A DNA stretch of 64,000 nucleotides, taken from contig NZ_SGXG01000001.1 of the NCBI RefSeq assembly GCF_004216715.1, positions 1,302,001 through 1,366,000 on the forward strand, given 5' to 3'. Origin of the DNA: Cecembia calidifontis (GTDB lineage Bacteria; Bacteroidota; Bacteroidia; Cytophagales; Cyclobacteriaceae). Shown piece by piece: positions 53,898 through 62,571 of this stretch. The notes under the pieces are model-generated. The model worked only from the letters and a program-made list of their open reading frames with translations. It did no database searches and had not been told where the DNA came from. A program made the position numbers and the translations under genes. How positions within the stretch are numbered: the stretch's first letter is position 1; the number at the start of each line of letters is the position of its first letter.

Positions 53898-53929
53898 ACC
53901 AAACGGTCAACGCTATTCAGGGAAGAACA

Positions 53930-53932
53930 TCA
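53930..53932. repeat. Target-site duplication, right (TCA)
   Basis: The right-hand copy of the 3-bp duplication flanking the second insertion element. Confidence 0.75.
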
Positions 53933-53981
53933 GTCTTTGGTCTTGTGTCTTGTGTCTTGTGTCTTGAATCTAGAATCTCAT
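53933..53981 (-). repeat. Heptanucleotide repeat tract in HK2 hinge
   Basis: On the plus strand, GTCTTTG is followed by three exact GTCTTGT units, then GTCTTGA and ATCTAGA. Because 7 is not a multiple of 3, the coded peptide repeats every 21 bp (DSRHKTQDTRPKT). Loss or gain of one unit would shift the frame. Confidence 0.8.
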
Positions 53982-54822
53982 CCACAAGCTCCACACTCAC
54001 TTCCGAAAAATTATTCACAAAATTCAAGGGATTCTGTATCTCATGGGCAATACCTGCTGTCAGTTCACCCAAAGAAGCCATCTTTTCCGCATGGATCAAT
54101 TGGGATTGGGTAGCTTTCAGTTCCTTTAAAGCTTCTTCCAGTTCTTCTTTTTGTTTACTGATTTCTGCTGTCCTTTCTGCAACCTGGATTTCAAGTTGGG
54201 CCTTTAAGGCTTCTGAAATCTTGAATTCTTTTTCTAGCGCTTCAGCTTTTTTTCGTTCAGCTTCCACCGCTTTTCGCTGTTTTCTGGCATTGTACCACAT
54301 GGATATGGCCCATACAATGGCGAGGAATTCTGCGATTTCAAAATAGTTGCTCCTATTGTTATAAAAATCTTTGGAAATCAATTCGGTAAGATCTCCTAAA
54401 ACAGTGATGATGATAAGGGGTAGAATGGCATAAACCAAGTTGCGGGCATCCTTGAAGTCAGGTTCTTTCAGGATAAAGTATATAATGGTGCCAATCAGTC
54501 CTAAGGATAAAAGTTTTGAAAGATCCGATCCCAGACCCCCAATTCCCTTAAGTATAAAAACAACAGCAACTGCCACGAATCCCCAATTGATCCATGACTT
54601 CCACCGATCGTGGATTTCGCCTTTTGCCAGCCGCCTTCTTATAATGATAAGCAAAATCAGGGCAATGAAATTTTCCAAAGTCATGGGCAAAGGAATTATG
54701 GTTTAAAGTGGTAGTGAAATAGAATATTCTAAAATACAAGAATTTATCCAAATTTTAGGTTTTTTTTGTATGGGGAAAAAAGATTTTGTTATCTTTTTGG
54801 ACGATTCAATCCCTTCAACCCC

Positions 54823-56892
54823 ATGAAACGGAACCTGCTCTCCCTGATCCTTATTTTTATTTTTTCACAGACTATGGCCCAATCCATAGCCGATTTCCTG
54901 TCAGTCCCTTTTCCCACTGCCTTTACAGTATCCAATGATGGCAAGCGACTGGCGTGGGTTTTCAATGACAAAGGGGAGCGAAATATATTTTTAGCAGATT
55001 CTCCTGGTTATCAGGCTGTCAGATTAACTGATTTCAAAGGGGATAATGGACTGGAGATCTCAAACCTCATATTTTCTCCTGATGGACGTAGCTTGGTCTT
55101 TGTAAGAGGGAATGCGAAAAACAGGCAGGGCGAACCTGCCAATCCTGCCTTGCTACAGGAAAATACCGAGCAACAGATTTACATCCTTGACTTAAGGACC
55201 AAAGAAGTAAAATTTTTTGCCAGCGGAAATTCTCCTCTTTTTCATCCTGATGGTACAAGGATGGTTTATCTTCAAGGAGGCAAAGTTTATTTGAGAAATG
55301 TTCAGGGAACACCAGGTACCATTGCACCTTTGTTTACGCATAGGGGATCTATTTCCCAATTGACCTGGTCTCCCGTTGGAAAAAAATTGGCTTTCAAAAG
55401 TGACAGGACAGACCATGCTTTTGTGGGTATTTATGATCTGGAGCAACAAAAACTGTCATATCCCGAGACGAGTATGGACCATGACGGCTATCCAAGCTGG
55501 AGCCCTGATGGGAAATACCTGGCCTATCTCAGGGTTCCCCATATTCATAATCAAATCCTTTTCAAATCCATAAAAACCACCAACCCCTGGAGTATCAGAA
55601 TACTTGACTTGAACAGCATGGAAGCCAAAGAGGTTTTTAGGGCAGATGAAGGTATCGGAAGTGTAATGGTAGCCGATATACCTGCTCAAAATGAGCGTCT
55701 TTGGTGGACAGCATCACAGGAACTTGTTTTTCCTTGGGAGAAAAACGGATGGGTTCAGCTTTATGCCGTACAAATTGGGAACGGTAAGGTGCAAAGGCTT
55801 ACCCCCGGCTCCGGCATGGTTGAAAAGGTGCAAACTTCTCTCCATGCCGATGAACTCCTGCTTACCAGCAATACCTTCAAAATCTCTGGTAGGCAGCTCA
55901 TTAGACTGGATTTAAAGGACAAATCCACCGAATTGATTGCTGATTTAAAAAGCAACCACTGGTCCCCGCTCAGGACGGTGGATGGGATAGCCTACTTTTC
56001 TTCCTCCTTTGAAAGGCCTGCCTGGCCAATGATTTTGAAGGAGGATGGAGAAAAAATGCTCGCTGCCGATTTATTTCCCAAAAATTTTCCTGAAAAACTG
56101 AGCAAGCCTGAGCTTATTGATATCCGGGCAAAAGATGGTTTTGTCAGTCATGCCTACCTTTACAAACCCAAGGATTATCAGGAAGGCAAACAATATCCTG
56201 CTGTTATTTTCCTTCATGGAGGAAGCCGGAGACAGATGTTGGATGGCTTCAATTACAGCATTTATTACAGCAATGCGGATGCCATGCAGCAGTATTTTGC
56301 TTCACAGGGTTTTGTGGCCCTTACCTTGAATTACAGGAGCGGGATTGGCTATGGTATTAACTTCAGAGAAGCAGAAAATTATGGTGCCGGAGGGGCCTCG
56401 GAGGTAGCAGATGTCATGGCTGCAGCAGATTATCTGGCGTCAAGACCTGATGTAGATGCTTCCAAAATCATCCCTTGGGGAGGAAGCTATGGAGGTTACC
56501 TGACAGCTCATGTGCTTGCCCAGGCCCCGGGAAAATTTCTCTTGGGGGTTGATATCCATGGCGTACACGACTGGAACAATGTCATTCCCACATTCAATCC
56601 CTGGTACAAACCTGAAAAATATCCTGAAATAGCTGCATTGGCCTTTCAGTCCTCCCCTATGTTCCATGTCAAAAACTGGAAGGAACCTGTCCTCTTGATT
56701 TCAGGGGATGATGACAGAAATGTAGTCTTCAGTGAAAGTGTAGAGCTCCTTGAAATATTAAGAAAGCAAGGAGTGGAAGTGGAACAATTGGTCTTCCCTG
56801 ATGAGGTACACTCATTCTTGCTTCACCGGAATTGGGTCAAAGCCTATGAGGCAGCCTTTGAATTTATCCAAAAACATATCCAAAAAAGATGA
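54823..56892 (+). CDS. S9-family serine peptidase (dipeptidyl-peptidase/acylaminoacyl-peptidase-like)
   Basis: Start at the Met of the signal peptide MKRNLLSLILIFIFSQTMAQ; the frame is open 19 codons further upstream. The 689-residue product has a WD40/beta-propeller-like N-terminal part (repeated motifs such as SPDGRSLVFVRG, SPVGKKLAFKSD, SPDGKYLAYLRV) and a C-terminal alpha/beta hydrolase domain. S555 in GGSYGGYLTA, an Asp in SGDDDRNV and a His in DEVHSFLLH form the catalytic triad. It is probably periplasmic and acts on peptides. Its stop overlaps the next gene (ATGA), so the two are coupled. Confidence 0.92.
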   Translation: MKRNLLSLILIFIFSQTMAQSIADFLSVPFPTAFTVSNDGKRLAWVFNDKGERNIFLADSPGYQAVRLTDFKGDNGLEISNLIFSPDGRSLVFVRGNAKNRQGEPANPALLQENTEQQIYILDLRTKEVKFFASGNSPLFHPDGTRMVYLQGGKVYLRNVQGTPGTIAPLFTHRGSISQLTWSPVGKKLAFKSDRTDHAFVGIYDLEQQKLSYPETSMDHDGYPSWSPDGKYLAYLRVPHIHNQILFKSIKTTNPWSIRILDLNSMEAKEVFRADEGIGSVMVADIPAQNERLWWTASQELVFPWEKNGWVQLYAVQIGNGKVQRLTPGSGMVEKVQTSLHADELLLTSNTFKISGRQLIRLDLKDKSTELIADLKSNHWSPLRTVDGIAYFSSSFERPAWPMILKEDGEKMLAADLFPKNFPEKLSKPELIDIRAKDGFVSHAYLYKPKDYQEGKQYPAVIFLHGGSRRQMLDGFNYSIYYSNADAMQQYFASQGFVALTLNYRSGIGYGINFREAENYGAGGASEVADVMAAADYLASRPDVDASKIIPWGGSYGGYLTAHVLAQAPGKFLLGVDIHGVHDWNNVIPTFNPWYKPEKYPEIAALAFQSSPMFHVKNWKEPVLLISGDDDRNVVFSESVELLEILRKQGVEVEQLVFPDEVHSFLLHRNWVKAYEAAFEFIQKHIQKR

Positions 56893-57977
56893 GGAAGTTA
56901 TATGCCCTTGTTAGTATACTGTTGCTGTTTGGGACAAGCTTGGCTTATTCCCAGGAAGATCAGGCAATAAAAGCCTTTTCGGAAGCCGAAACTAAAGGAT
57001 TTTCAGGTCTTCTTCTCCTGGCCAAAAACGGTGAAATCATTTTTGAAAAGGCCACAGGCTTTCGTTCCTATGAAAACCAGGTACCATTATTGCCTACGGA
57101 TGTTTTTGAAATGGCCTCCGTTTCCAAACAATTTACAGCCATGATGATCATGATCTGCGCAGAGAAAGGGCTTTTGGACTATGATGATTTGGTGGAAAAA
57201 TACCTTGCAACTCCCTATCCGGGCATCACCATCCGGCAACTCTTGACCCATACCAATGGCCTGCCGGATTATCAGGCGGTCATGGATCAGCATTGGGACA
57301 AAAGTAGGGTGGCAGACAATGCAGCCATATTGGAATATTTACAGAAATACCAGCCCCCCATGTTGGCCCAACCGGGAGAAAAATACGAGTACAGCAATAC
57401 AGGCTATGTTTTTCTGGCCAGCATTGTAGAAAAGGTGACCGGCCGGGATTTTATTGAATTGTCCAGGGAATGGATTTTCCAACCCCTGGGTATGAAAGAC
57501 ACAGATATCCGTACCCTGGAAGAAAAAGCCAAGGTAGTCAATTTCGCTGCAGGGCATCTGCAGGATGAAAATGGATATTATGTCAATGCCAATAAATTCC
57601 ATGCTTCTGATTATACCGTCTGGCTTGGAAATAGAAAGGGCCCTGGAAGGGTCAGCAGTACCGCTAGGGATTTGTTGCTCTGGGATCAGGCCTTGTACAC
57701 CGAAAAATTGGTCAGTAGGAAAACACTGGAAGCAGCATTTTCTCCCACACAACTAAATGATGGTTCATGGAGCAATTATGGGTTTGGGTGGGATATAGTA
57801 TTGGATTCTCCTTACGGGAAAATCGTATCCCATACAGGGGACAATCCAGGTTACCGTACCATTATCATCCGGCTCATTGATCAAAATAAAACCCTCATCA
57901 TGCTCAATAACAATGCCCATGATTCCAAAGATGAACTGATCAAGAAAGCCCTGGAAGCTTTGGGGAATTGGGATTAA
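56889..57977 (+). CDS. Serine hydrolase of the class C beta-lactamase/penicillin-binding family
   Basis: A 362-residue exported protein (signal MRKLYALVSILLLFGTSLAY). S77-V-S-K80 is the SxxK nucleophile motif, YSNTGY matches the YxN motif, and HTGDNPGY is at the KTG-like position. It acts on ester or amide bonds, but the family also includes esterases and D-aminopeptidases, so antibiotic resistance should not be assumed. It starts inside the last 4 bases of the S9 peptidase gene. Confidence 0.9.
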   Translation: MRKLYALVSILLLFGTSLAYSQEDQAIKAFSEAETKGFSGLLLLAKNGEIIFEKATGFRSYENQVPLLPTDVFEMASVSKQFTAMMIMICAEKGLLDYDDLVEKYLATPYPGITIRQLLTHTNGLPDYQAVMDQHWDKSRVADNAAILEYLQKYQPPMLAQPGEKYEYSNTGYVFLASIVEKVTGRDFIELSREWIFQPLGMKDTDIRTLEEKAKVVNFAAGHLQDENGYYVNANKFHASDYTVWLGNRKGPGRVSSTARDLLLWDQALYTEKLVSRKTLEAAFSPTQLNDGSWSNYGFGWDIVLDSPYGKIVSHTGDNPGYRTIIIRLIDQNKTLIMLNNNAHDSKDELIKKALEALGNWD

Positions 57978-57985
57978 TTGCGGAA

Positions 57986-58753
57986 TTACCCTTTGGCCAT
58001 TACCCCTCCGTCTATCGTAAAGGCAGCACCTGTGATCCAGGAAGCATCTTCAGAGGCCAAAAATAAGCAGAGTTTGGCTACATCCTCAGGCTCTCCCAAT
58101 CTTTGGAGCAGGGTGTTCTTCCCTGCATTTTCCACTGCCTTGGCAGGGTCGGGAAAAGCGGCCGCCGAATCATGGATAAATGGGGTATCCACTGGTCCGG
58201 GACAAATGGTATTGATGCGGATTGTCGGCCCGTACTCTACAGCAGCCTGTTTTGCCAAAGCCACCAAGGCAGCTTTGGAGGCACAATAAGCAGGATGATT
58301 GGGAAAAGTTTTGAAGGCTGCGATGGAGGAATTGACCACTACGCTGGCAGTCTTTTGCTTCAGCAGTTCAGGAATAGCAAATTTTAAGAGGTAGAAAACA
58401 GCATCCACATTAACTGCAAATGTTTCCTGCCAAAGCGAAGGTTCAAGTTCTGTAATAGATCCCAGGCCGAGCATTCCGGCATGGCATTGTACGCCATCCA
58501 GTTTTCCATAATGCAGAATGGCGGAATGTACCAACTCCTTATTGTGGGATAGGTCACGGACATCGCCTTGGACAAAAACAGCTTTAGCTCCAAGGTCATT
58601 GATTTCCTGTTCAGCCTCTTTCCCTCTTCTTGTATTCCTACCGCTTAGGATCAATTGTGCCCCCTCTTGGCCAAAAAGCAAGGCAGTGGCCTTTCCCATT
58701 CCGCTTGTTCCACCTGTGATGATAAAAGTTTTCCCCTGAAGTTTGTTTCCCAT
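57986..58753 (-). CDS. Short-chain dehydrogenase/reductase
   Basis: A 255-residue Rossmann enzyme. TGGTSGMG at 13-20 binds NAD(P), NAG is replaced by HAGM at 91-94, and S142, Y156 and K160 form the catalytic triad (PAYCASKAALVALAKQAAVE). ITGAAFTIDGGVMA at the C-terminus is typical of classical SDRs. The substrate is unknown. It converges with the serine hydrolase gene. Confidence 0.92.
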   Translation of the reverse strand: MGNKLQGKTFIITGGTSGMGKATALLFGQEGAQLILSGRNTRRGKEAEQEINDLGAKAVFVQGDVRDLSHNKELVHSAILHYGKLDGVQCHAGMLGLGSITELEPSLWQETFAVNVDAVFYLLKFAIPELLKQKTASVVVNSSIAAFKTFPNHPAYCASKAALVALAKQAAVEYGPTIRINTICPGPVDTPFIHDSAAAFPDPAKAVENAGKNTLLQRLGEPEDVAKLCLFLASEDASWITGAAFTIDGGVMAKG

Positions 58754-58930
58754 GGCTTCCTCTAAATTATGATCAATAGAAAGGCTGATTTTAATGTGTG
58801 AATATTTGTGATTTTGTCAGTAGTCAAAATAAATGCGTATTTTAATGCGAAAATTTCAGCATTAAATTTTGAAAATTATTAGATTTATCGTCTAAGGATT
58901 TTTGGTCTCATCCCATAAACCCAATAGCCT

Positions 58931-60736
58931 ATGAAACCTACCGACACAAAAAATCCGGAATATTACCATAAGGTAGTGGACTGTCAGTATGCCTGCCCTG
59001 CCCATACGCCTGTTCCGGAATACATCCGCCTGATCGCAGCAGAAAAATACACAGAAGCCTATATGATTAACTGGGAATCCAATGTATTCCCCGGGGTCTT
59101 GGGAAGGACCTGTGACCGCCCTTGTGAACCCGCCTGTAGAAGGGTCAGGGTGGAAGAAGAACCTGTTGCCATCTGTCGCCTGAAAAGGGTAGCTGCAGAC
59201 AACAAAGGGGATGTAAAGCAATTTATGCCTCAAGGTCCATTTCAACCAAATGGAAAGAAAGTTGCCCTGATTGGTGGAGGTCCAGCTTCCTTGACCGTTG
59301 CACGGGATCTCGCCCCATTAGGCTATGAAGTCCACTTATTTGATGAGCAGATTGCCGGTGGGGGTATGATGAGAAGTCAGATTCCTTCTTTTAGGCTTCC
59401 TGAAGAAGTATTGAACGAGGAGGTGAATTATATTTTGGATATGGGGATTCATACCCAGTTTTTGACGTATGTAAAAAGCTTAAAAGAAGTCCTCGCAAAG
59501 AACTATGATGCAGTTTTTGTGGGTACGGGAGCACCAAAAGGAAGGGACTTGCCCAAGCTTCCGGGAAGAAAGGAAGGGGACAAATTCATTCATATCGGCA
59601 TAGAATGGCTGGCCAATGTGGCCTTTGAACATACCAAGTCCATTTCGGAAAAAGTAATTGTTCTGGGAGGCGGGAATACTGCTATGGACTGCTGCCGTAC
59701 TTCCCGAAGGCTGGGGGGAAAAGAAGTAAAAGTAGTGGTAAGAAGTCCCTTTGATGAAATGAAAGCTTCTCCTTGGGAAAAGGAGGATGCCTTACATGAG
59801 GACATTCAGATTATAGATAACCATGTTCCCTTGAGTTTCGAGGTGGAAAACGGCAAACTTATAGGCATGAAGTTCCAAAAAGTGAAAGCCGTATATGATG
59901 CCAACGGCAAAAGGCAGTTGCTTCCTACAGATGAGCCTGATGTATTTATTCCGGCTGATGAAGTGTTGATCGCTATTGGCCAGGAAAACAGTTTTCCCTG
60001 GATAGAGCGTGACCTGGGATTGGAATTTGACCAATGGGGAATGCCTATAGTGGATGAAGTTACATTTCAATCTACCCTTTCCAAAGTGTTTTTTGGAGGG
60101 GATGCCGCATTTGGACCCAAAAATGTCATTACAGCAGTAGCCCAGGGCCATCAGGCTGCTGTTTCTATCCACCTGTTTTGTGAAGGAAAGAATCTCAGAG
60201 AAAGGCCTTCTCCCCATACCAACCTGGTCAGTCAAAAAATGGGTATCCATGAATGGAGTTACGATAGCAGCGTGGCTATTGACCCAAGGTATGCTGTTCC
60301 CCAGGCGGAGAAAACCCTCACCCTGAAGGACAGGAAAAAAGAAGTGGAACTGGGATTTGATGTCCCCACTGCCTATAAAGAGACCCAACGTTGCCTTAAT
60401 TGTGATGTACAGACGGTTTTTACTGCTGAGCGCTGTATAGAGTGCGATGCCTGTATGGATATCTGTCCCACATCTTGTATTACATTTACTGTTAATGCAG
60501 AGGAACCCGAATTGAGACAAAAGCTCTTGGTTCCTGCGGAAAATCTTTCACAGAACCTTTTAGTGTCAAAGGAACTCAAAACGGGTAGGGTGATGGTAAA
60601 GGATGAGGATGTTTGCCTGCACTGTGGGCTCTGTGCCGAGCGTTGCCCGACCTCAGCCTGGGACATGCAAAAATTCCTTTACTCCGTTACCAAAGCCTAC
60701 CAAATGCCAGCACCTCTTCCACAGATACAAAAATGA
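58931..60736 (+). CDS. GltD-like FAD/NAD(P) oxidoreductase with C-terminal ferredoxin domains
   Basis: A 601-residue protein. Residues 15-85 form an N-terminal Fe-S domain (CQYACPAHTPVPEYI, then GRTCDRPCEPACRR) as in glutamate synthase small subunits and dihydropyrimidine dehydrogenase. Residues 110-420 hold FAD and NAD(P) binding folds (VALIGGGPASLTVARDLA and VIVLGGGNTAMDCCRTSRRL). Residues 480-595 hold two 4Fe-4S motifs (CIECDACMDICPTSC and CLHCGLCAERCPTSAW). It overlaps the alpha subunit of the oxidoreductase by ATGA, so it probably shuttles electrons between NAD(P)H and that enzyme. Confidence 0.88.
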   Translation: MKPTDTKNPEYYHKVVDCQYACPAHTPVPEYIRLIAAEKYTEAYMINWESNVFPGVLGRTCDRPCEPACRRVRVEEEPVAICRLKRVAADNKGDVKQFMPQGPFQPNGKKVALIGGGPASLTVARDLAPLGYEVHLFDEQIAGGGMMRSQIPSFRLPEEVLNEEVNYILDMGIHTQFLTYVKSLKEVLAKNYDAVFVGTGAPKGRDLPKLPGRKEGDKFIHIGIEWLANVAFEHTKSISEKVIVLGGGNTAMDCCRTSRRLGGKEVKVVVRSPFDEMKASPWEKEDALHEDIQIIDNHVPLSFEVENGKLIGMKFQKVKAVYDANGKRQLLPTDEPDVFIPADEVLIAIGQENSFPWIERDLGLEFDQWGMPIVDEVTFQSTLSKVFFGGDAAFGPKNVITAVAQGHQAAVSIHLFCEGKNLRERPSPHTNLVSQKMGIHEWSYDSSVAIDPRYAVPQAEKTLTLKDRKKEVELGFDVPTAYKETQRCLNCDVQTVFTAERCIECDACMDICPTSCITFTVNAEEPELRQKLLVPAENLSQNLLVSKELKTGRVMVKDEDVCLHCGLCAERCPTSAWDMQKFLYSVTKAYQMPAPLPQIQK

Positions 60737-62571
60737 AGCAAGCAATCAATGATTTTATAGTCCGGTTTGCCAATGTCAACGGAACCGGTTCTGCAAGTGC
60801 CAACTCCCTGTTCGCGAAGACGATTTTCCGCATGGGGATTCCTGTTACGCCCAAAAACATTTTTCCATCCAATATCCAGGGATTGCCTACTTGGTATGAA
60901 GTAAGGGTAAGTGAGAAAGGTTACCTGGGCAGAAGGGAAGGGATAGACCTGATGGTCAGTGTCAACCCCCAGAGTATGGAAAAGGATGTGAAGAGTGTAA
61001 AATCGGGAGGGTATTTTATGTATGACAGTACAAAAAAGCTTCCGGCTCCTTATTTCAGAGAGGATATCCATTATTTGGGGATACCCATGATGGAAATGTC
61101 CAATGGAGCATTTGCGGACCCCAGAAAGCGGCAGCTGTTAAAAAACATCATCTATGTTGGGGCATTGGTAAAATTATTGTCCATGGATGTAGAGGAGGTG
61201 AGGCAGTTGATCAGGGAGCAATTTGAAGGAAAACAGCAATTGATCGATGCCAATATGCAGGCTTTGCAATTGGGGATGGATTACGTAGAAGGCCATTTTG
61301 ATTATCCCTTATCTTTCCATTTAGAAAGAAGAGATTTGATAGGTGATAAGATCATGGTAGATGGAAATACAGCCTCTGGCCTTGGGGCAGTATATGGAGG
61401 AGCGACAGTCATGGCCTGGTATCCGATTACACCTTCCACTTCAGTAGCAGAGGCTTTTGAACATTATTGCAAAGAATTTAGGATAGACCCTGATACCGGG
61501 GAACACAAATTTGCCATCATCCAAGCGGAAGATGAGTTGGCTGCAATGGGGATGGTCATCGGGGCCAACTGGAACGGCGCACGTGGGTTTACTGCTACTA
61601 GTGGTCCCGGAGTATCTTTGATGAATGAATTTTTGGGTTTGGCATATTTTGCAGAAGTTCCTGCAGTGCTGATTGATGTGCAGCGGGCAGGACCAAGTAC
61701 AGGCATGCCTACACGTACCCAGCAGTCCGATCTGCTTCTTGCAGCTTATGCGTCCCATGGAGATACCAAACATGTACTTTTGATCCCATCCAGTCCACAG
61801 GAATGTTTCGAGCTCACAGCGATGAGTTTTGATTTGGCCGAAAGGTTACAGACACCCATAATGGTGATGACTGATCTGGATTTGGGCATGAATGACCATG
61901 TTTCAGAGCCATTTCACTGGGATGACAATAGGAAATATGACAGGGGAAAAGTGCTTTCTGCGGAAGAACTGGAGCATATTGGGAAATTTGGCAGGTACCT
62001 TGACGTAGATGGGGACGGGATTCCTTATCGTACCTATCCGGGTACACATCCTACCAAAGGGTCTTTTTTTACCAGAGGAACTTCCAAGGATGAATATGCC
62101 GCCTATACAGAAGATGGTGCCGCCTACAAGAGGAACATGGACCGTCTGATCAAAAAATGGGATACCGCCAAGAAACTTGTGCCCTCCGCCCAATTGTATC
62201 AAAAGGAAAACCAATCCGAATTAGGAATGCTGTTTTTTGGCACTTCCCAATACTCCGCAGAAGAGGCCAATGACCTTTTACAGGAAGAAGGCCTGAAAAT
62301 CGATGCCATCAGGATAAAGGCATTCCCTTTCGGATCAGAAGTGGAAGAATTCGTTGCTTCCCACCGCTTGGTCTTTGTCATAGAGCAAAACCGCGATGCC
62401 CAAATGCGAAAAATGATCATCATGGAACTTGAGACGTCCCCTTCAAAATTGATACCTGTATTGAATTACGACGGAATGCCCATCACTGCCGATGCCATTA
62501 AAAGCCAAATAACCCAATTCTTAACCCTAGAAAAAACCCAGCCTCATGAGTTATCTAAAACCACTCTTTAG
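60733..62571 (+). CDS. 2-oxoacid:ferredoxin oxidoreductase, fused gamma-alpha subunit
   Basis: A 612-residue protein starting at the ATG that overlaps the previous stop; the longer open frame upstream is not family-like. Residues 1-190 are the gamma domain (GTGSASANSLFAKTIFRMGI, PTWYEVRVSEKGYLGRREG). Residues 210-600 are the alpha domain (AYYPITPSTSVAEAFE-like YPITPSTSVAEAFEHYCKEF, TSGPGVSLMNEFLGLAYFAE, RTQQSDLL). The family oxidatively decarboxylates pyruvate, 2-oxoglutarate or branched-chain 2-oxoacids. The exact 2-oxoacid is not fixed by sequence. Confidence 0.9.
   Translation: MKQAINDFIVRFANVNGTGSASANSLFAKTIFRMGIPVTPKNIFPSNIQGLPTWYEVRVSEKGYLGRREGIDLMVSVNPQSMEKDVKSVKSGGYFMYDSTKKLPAPYFREDIHYLGIPMMEMSNGAFADPRKRQLLKNIIYVGALVKLLSMDVEEVRQLIREQFEGKQQLIDANMQALQLGMDYVEGHFDYPLSFHLERRDLIGDKIMVDGNTASGLGAVYGGATVMAWYPITPSTSVAEAFEHYCKEFRIDPDTGEHKFAIIQAEDELAAMGMVIGANWNGARGFTATSGPGVSLMNEFLGLAYFAEVPAVLIDVQRAGPSTGMPTRTQQSDLLLAAYASHGDTKHVLLIPSSPQECFELTAMSFDLAERLQTPIMVMTDLDLGMNDHVSEPFHWDDNRKYDRGKVLSAEELEHIGKFGRYLDVDGDGIPYRTYPGTHPTKGSFFTRGTSKDEYAAYTEDGAAYKRNMDRLIKKWDTAKKLVPSAQLYQKENQSELGMLFFGTSQYSAEEANDLLQEEGLKIDAIRIKAFPFGSEVEEFVASHRLVFVIEQNRDAQMRKMIIMELETSPSKLIPVLNYDGMPITADAIKSQITQFLTLEKTQPHELSKTTL

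Larger units (their letters stand above)
52510..53929 (+). mobile_element. IS3-family insertion sequence, copy 2 (1420 bp)
   Basis: Same length, ends and orientation as the copy at 48260-49679, with identical OrfA and OrfB products; the nucleotide text I compared shows no difference. It is offset by exactly 4250 bp and flanked by a clear 3-bp TCA duplication. Its insertion point in HK2 corresponds to the HK1 insertion point, in the loop between the two dimerisation helices. Confidence 0.94.
53930..54684 (-). pseudogene. N-terminal half of interrupted histidine kinase HK2 (membrane sensor-H box)
   Basis: ATG at 54684 was chosen; an in-frame TTG lies two codons upstream. Four to five membrane helices follow (FIALILLIIIRR, INWGFVAVAVVFILKGIG, LGLIGTIIYFILK, YAILPLIIITVLGDL), then a long coiled coil (KAEALEKEFKISEALKAQLE). 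H214 lies in GIAHEIQNPLNF. The frame then passes the 7-bp repeats and ends inside the insertion element at 53917. The ATPase half is at 51888-52509. The sensor type is unknown. Confidence 0.9.

Noticed and set aside
48257..53932. Composite transposon carrying sensor genes as cargo
   Set aside because: Each element has its own 3-bp target duplication, and the genes on both sides of each element join in frame, so these are two separate insertions into resident genes.
53933..53981. CRISPR-like array
   Set aside because: The repeats are 7-bp tandem units without spacers, inside a coding frame; no cas genes are present.
56889..57977. Beta-lactam resistance gene
   Set aside because: The SxxK/YxN motifs are shared with many esterases and peptidases, and the coupling to an S9 peptidase suggests peptide or ester metabolism instead.
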